Origin: DATJIG01 sp050260515
GTDB lineage: Bacteria > Pseudomonadota > Alphaproteobacteria > SMXQ01
Direction of reading: 5' to 3'
Assembly (NCBI GenBank): GCA_050260515.1
Contig: JBLNCI010000038.1
Coordinates: 5,087 to 69,086 of the forward strand
DNA length: 64,000 nucleotides
The translations under genes and the position numbers were made by a program. This document shows, piece by piece, positions 63,575-64,000 of this stretch. A model generated the notes under the pieces. It had not been told where the DNA came from, did not search any database, and saw only the letters and a list, made by a program, of their open reading frames with translations. Within the stretch, counting starts at the first letter, position 1, and each line of letters begins with the position of its first letter.

Positions 63575-64000
63575 GAGCCTCTGAGTTTCCACAGCCCTGC
63601 GCCGATGGGGCCCAAACTTTCCACAGCCCCCTTGTGGCGCGTTTCGCGTGCGCGCAGGGTGATTGCGTCGCTCCGGCCCGCTGGTCCGGAACAGAGGAAC
63701 CGGAGCGACACCCCAACCAGAAAGGAGGTGTCGGATGAAGCGGACTCGAACGATGACGAATCGCGCGGTCCCGTTGCGCCCGGCGCCCGCCTTCTGGTCT
63801 CGTGAGAAGAGCACGGCGCTTCCCGGTGTGGTTGCGACGCATCTCTTCGGGTACCCACTAGGCCTGTACCGCGTCGCGACCGCGACGGGGGAGTATCAGA
63901 TGGGAACGGACCGCCCGGGACATGAGCGCCCCGGCTACCTTCTGACGCCATCGCCCCCTGGGATCAAAACAAGGATGACACGCTCTCACGTCATCGGCGC
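63575..64000 (+). repeat. Interspersed repeat, copy 2 (runs off the window)
   Basis: Same plan as copy 1: TTTCCACA boxes (63585, 63617) again 32 bases apart; hairpin A with arms GTCGCTCCGG (63667-63676) and CCGGAGCGAC (63700-63709); hairpin B with GACACC (63707-63712) and GGTGTC (63727-63732), masking AAAGGAGGTG; then the small frame from 63735. Hairpin A is one base pair longer than in copy 1 although the bases between the arms differ, so the stem is better conserved than the loop. Whether the GNRA hairpins follow cannot be seen. The 186 bases before it (63385-63570) show no gene. Confidence 0.85.
63735..64000 (+). CDS. Small reading frame in repeat copy 2 (cut by window end)
   Basis: Starts MKRTRTMTNRAVPLRPAP and rejoins copy 1 at KSTALPGVVAT, GLYRVATATGEYQMGTDRPG and HERPGYLLTPSPPGIK. 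No stop codon before the window ends. Same ideal Shine-Dalgarno sequence and same spacing as copy 1. It is uncertain whether it is translated. Confidence 0.42.
   Translation, partial: MKRTRTMTNRAVPLRPAPAFWSREKSTALPGVVATHLFGYPLGLYRVATATGEYQMGTDRPGHERPGYLLTPSPPGIKTRMTRSHVIG

Overview
This is a GC-rich stretch from the chromosome of an alphaproteobacterium, and it appears to span the replication-origin domain. The evidence is gene order. A minus-strand arm (parB-parA-rsmG-mnmG-mnmE ... rho-hemJ-hemH-hemE) and a plus-strand arm (maf-aroE-coaE-dnaQ ... tim44-mltA-smr) diverge from an AT-rich gap between hemE and maf, which is where the Caulobacter-type origin lies. Three near-perfect ParB-binding parS sites sit 13-16 kb from that gap. 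I cannot name a genus from sequence alone. The gene content fits Rhodospirillales, Hyphomicrobiales or Reyranella-like bacteria.

Layout. 1-8.8 kb: leuS (3' part), lptE, holA, then the parAB/rsmG/mnmG/mnmE block with parS sites inside three genes. 8.9-16.1 kb: genes that interrupt the usual mnmE-rho neighbourhood, namely a DUF255 thioredoxin-fold protein, ogt, dienelactone hydrolase, quinone oxidoreductase, a RES/Xre toxin-antitoxin pair with a clear operator, a zinc alcohol dehydrogenase, a small membrane protein and a DUF3775 protein. 16.2-20.6 kb: rho and the last haem steps (hemJ, hemH, hemE). 20.6-21.0 kb: candidate origin. 21.0-27.4 kb: maf, aroE, coaE, dnaQ, secB, a Tim44-like protein, mltA, smr and an XRE regulator, mostly joined by 4-base stop/start overlaps. 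27.6-31.8 kb: hisB, DUF2628, hisH, hisA, hisF, hisE and a HIT protein.

31.8-37.2 kb is accessory: an AT-richer orphan gene, an MmyB-like regulator divergent from a methyltransferase, two exported proteins of unknown function, and a ROK-family protein whose motifs run in circularly permuted order. 37.2-37.7 kb and 63.6-64.0 kb carry two copies of an interspersed repeat. Each copy encodes a small reading frame with an ideal Shine-Dalgarno sequence that can be masked by one of two overlapping, mutually exclusive hairpins. This is the best candidate here for an undescribed element. 37.7-43.5 kb: comM, two orphan tripartite-tricarboxylate (Bug-type) binding proteins, a GAF/HisKA_2 histidine kinase and a lipoprotein.

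43.5-60.4 kb returns to conserved housekeeping blocks: gshB, a SirB1-type protein, a BON lipoprotein, yraN, rsmI and a divergent LppC-like lipoprotein; then hemW-rdgB-rph facing away from hrcA-grpE; then egtB, dnaK (with a sigma-32-like promoter), dnaJ, dapB, a DUF2244 protein and nth. 60.4-64.0 kb is accessory again: a terminase-small-subunit-like gene behind an intrinsic terminator, a double-CXXC protein, two tandem paralogous small proteins, a membrane protein with a ClpP/crotonase-like domain, and the second repeat copy. No rRNA, tRNA or CRISPR array was seen.
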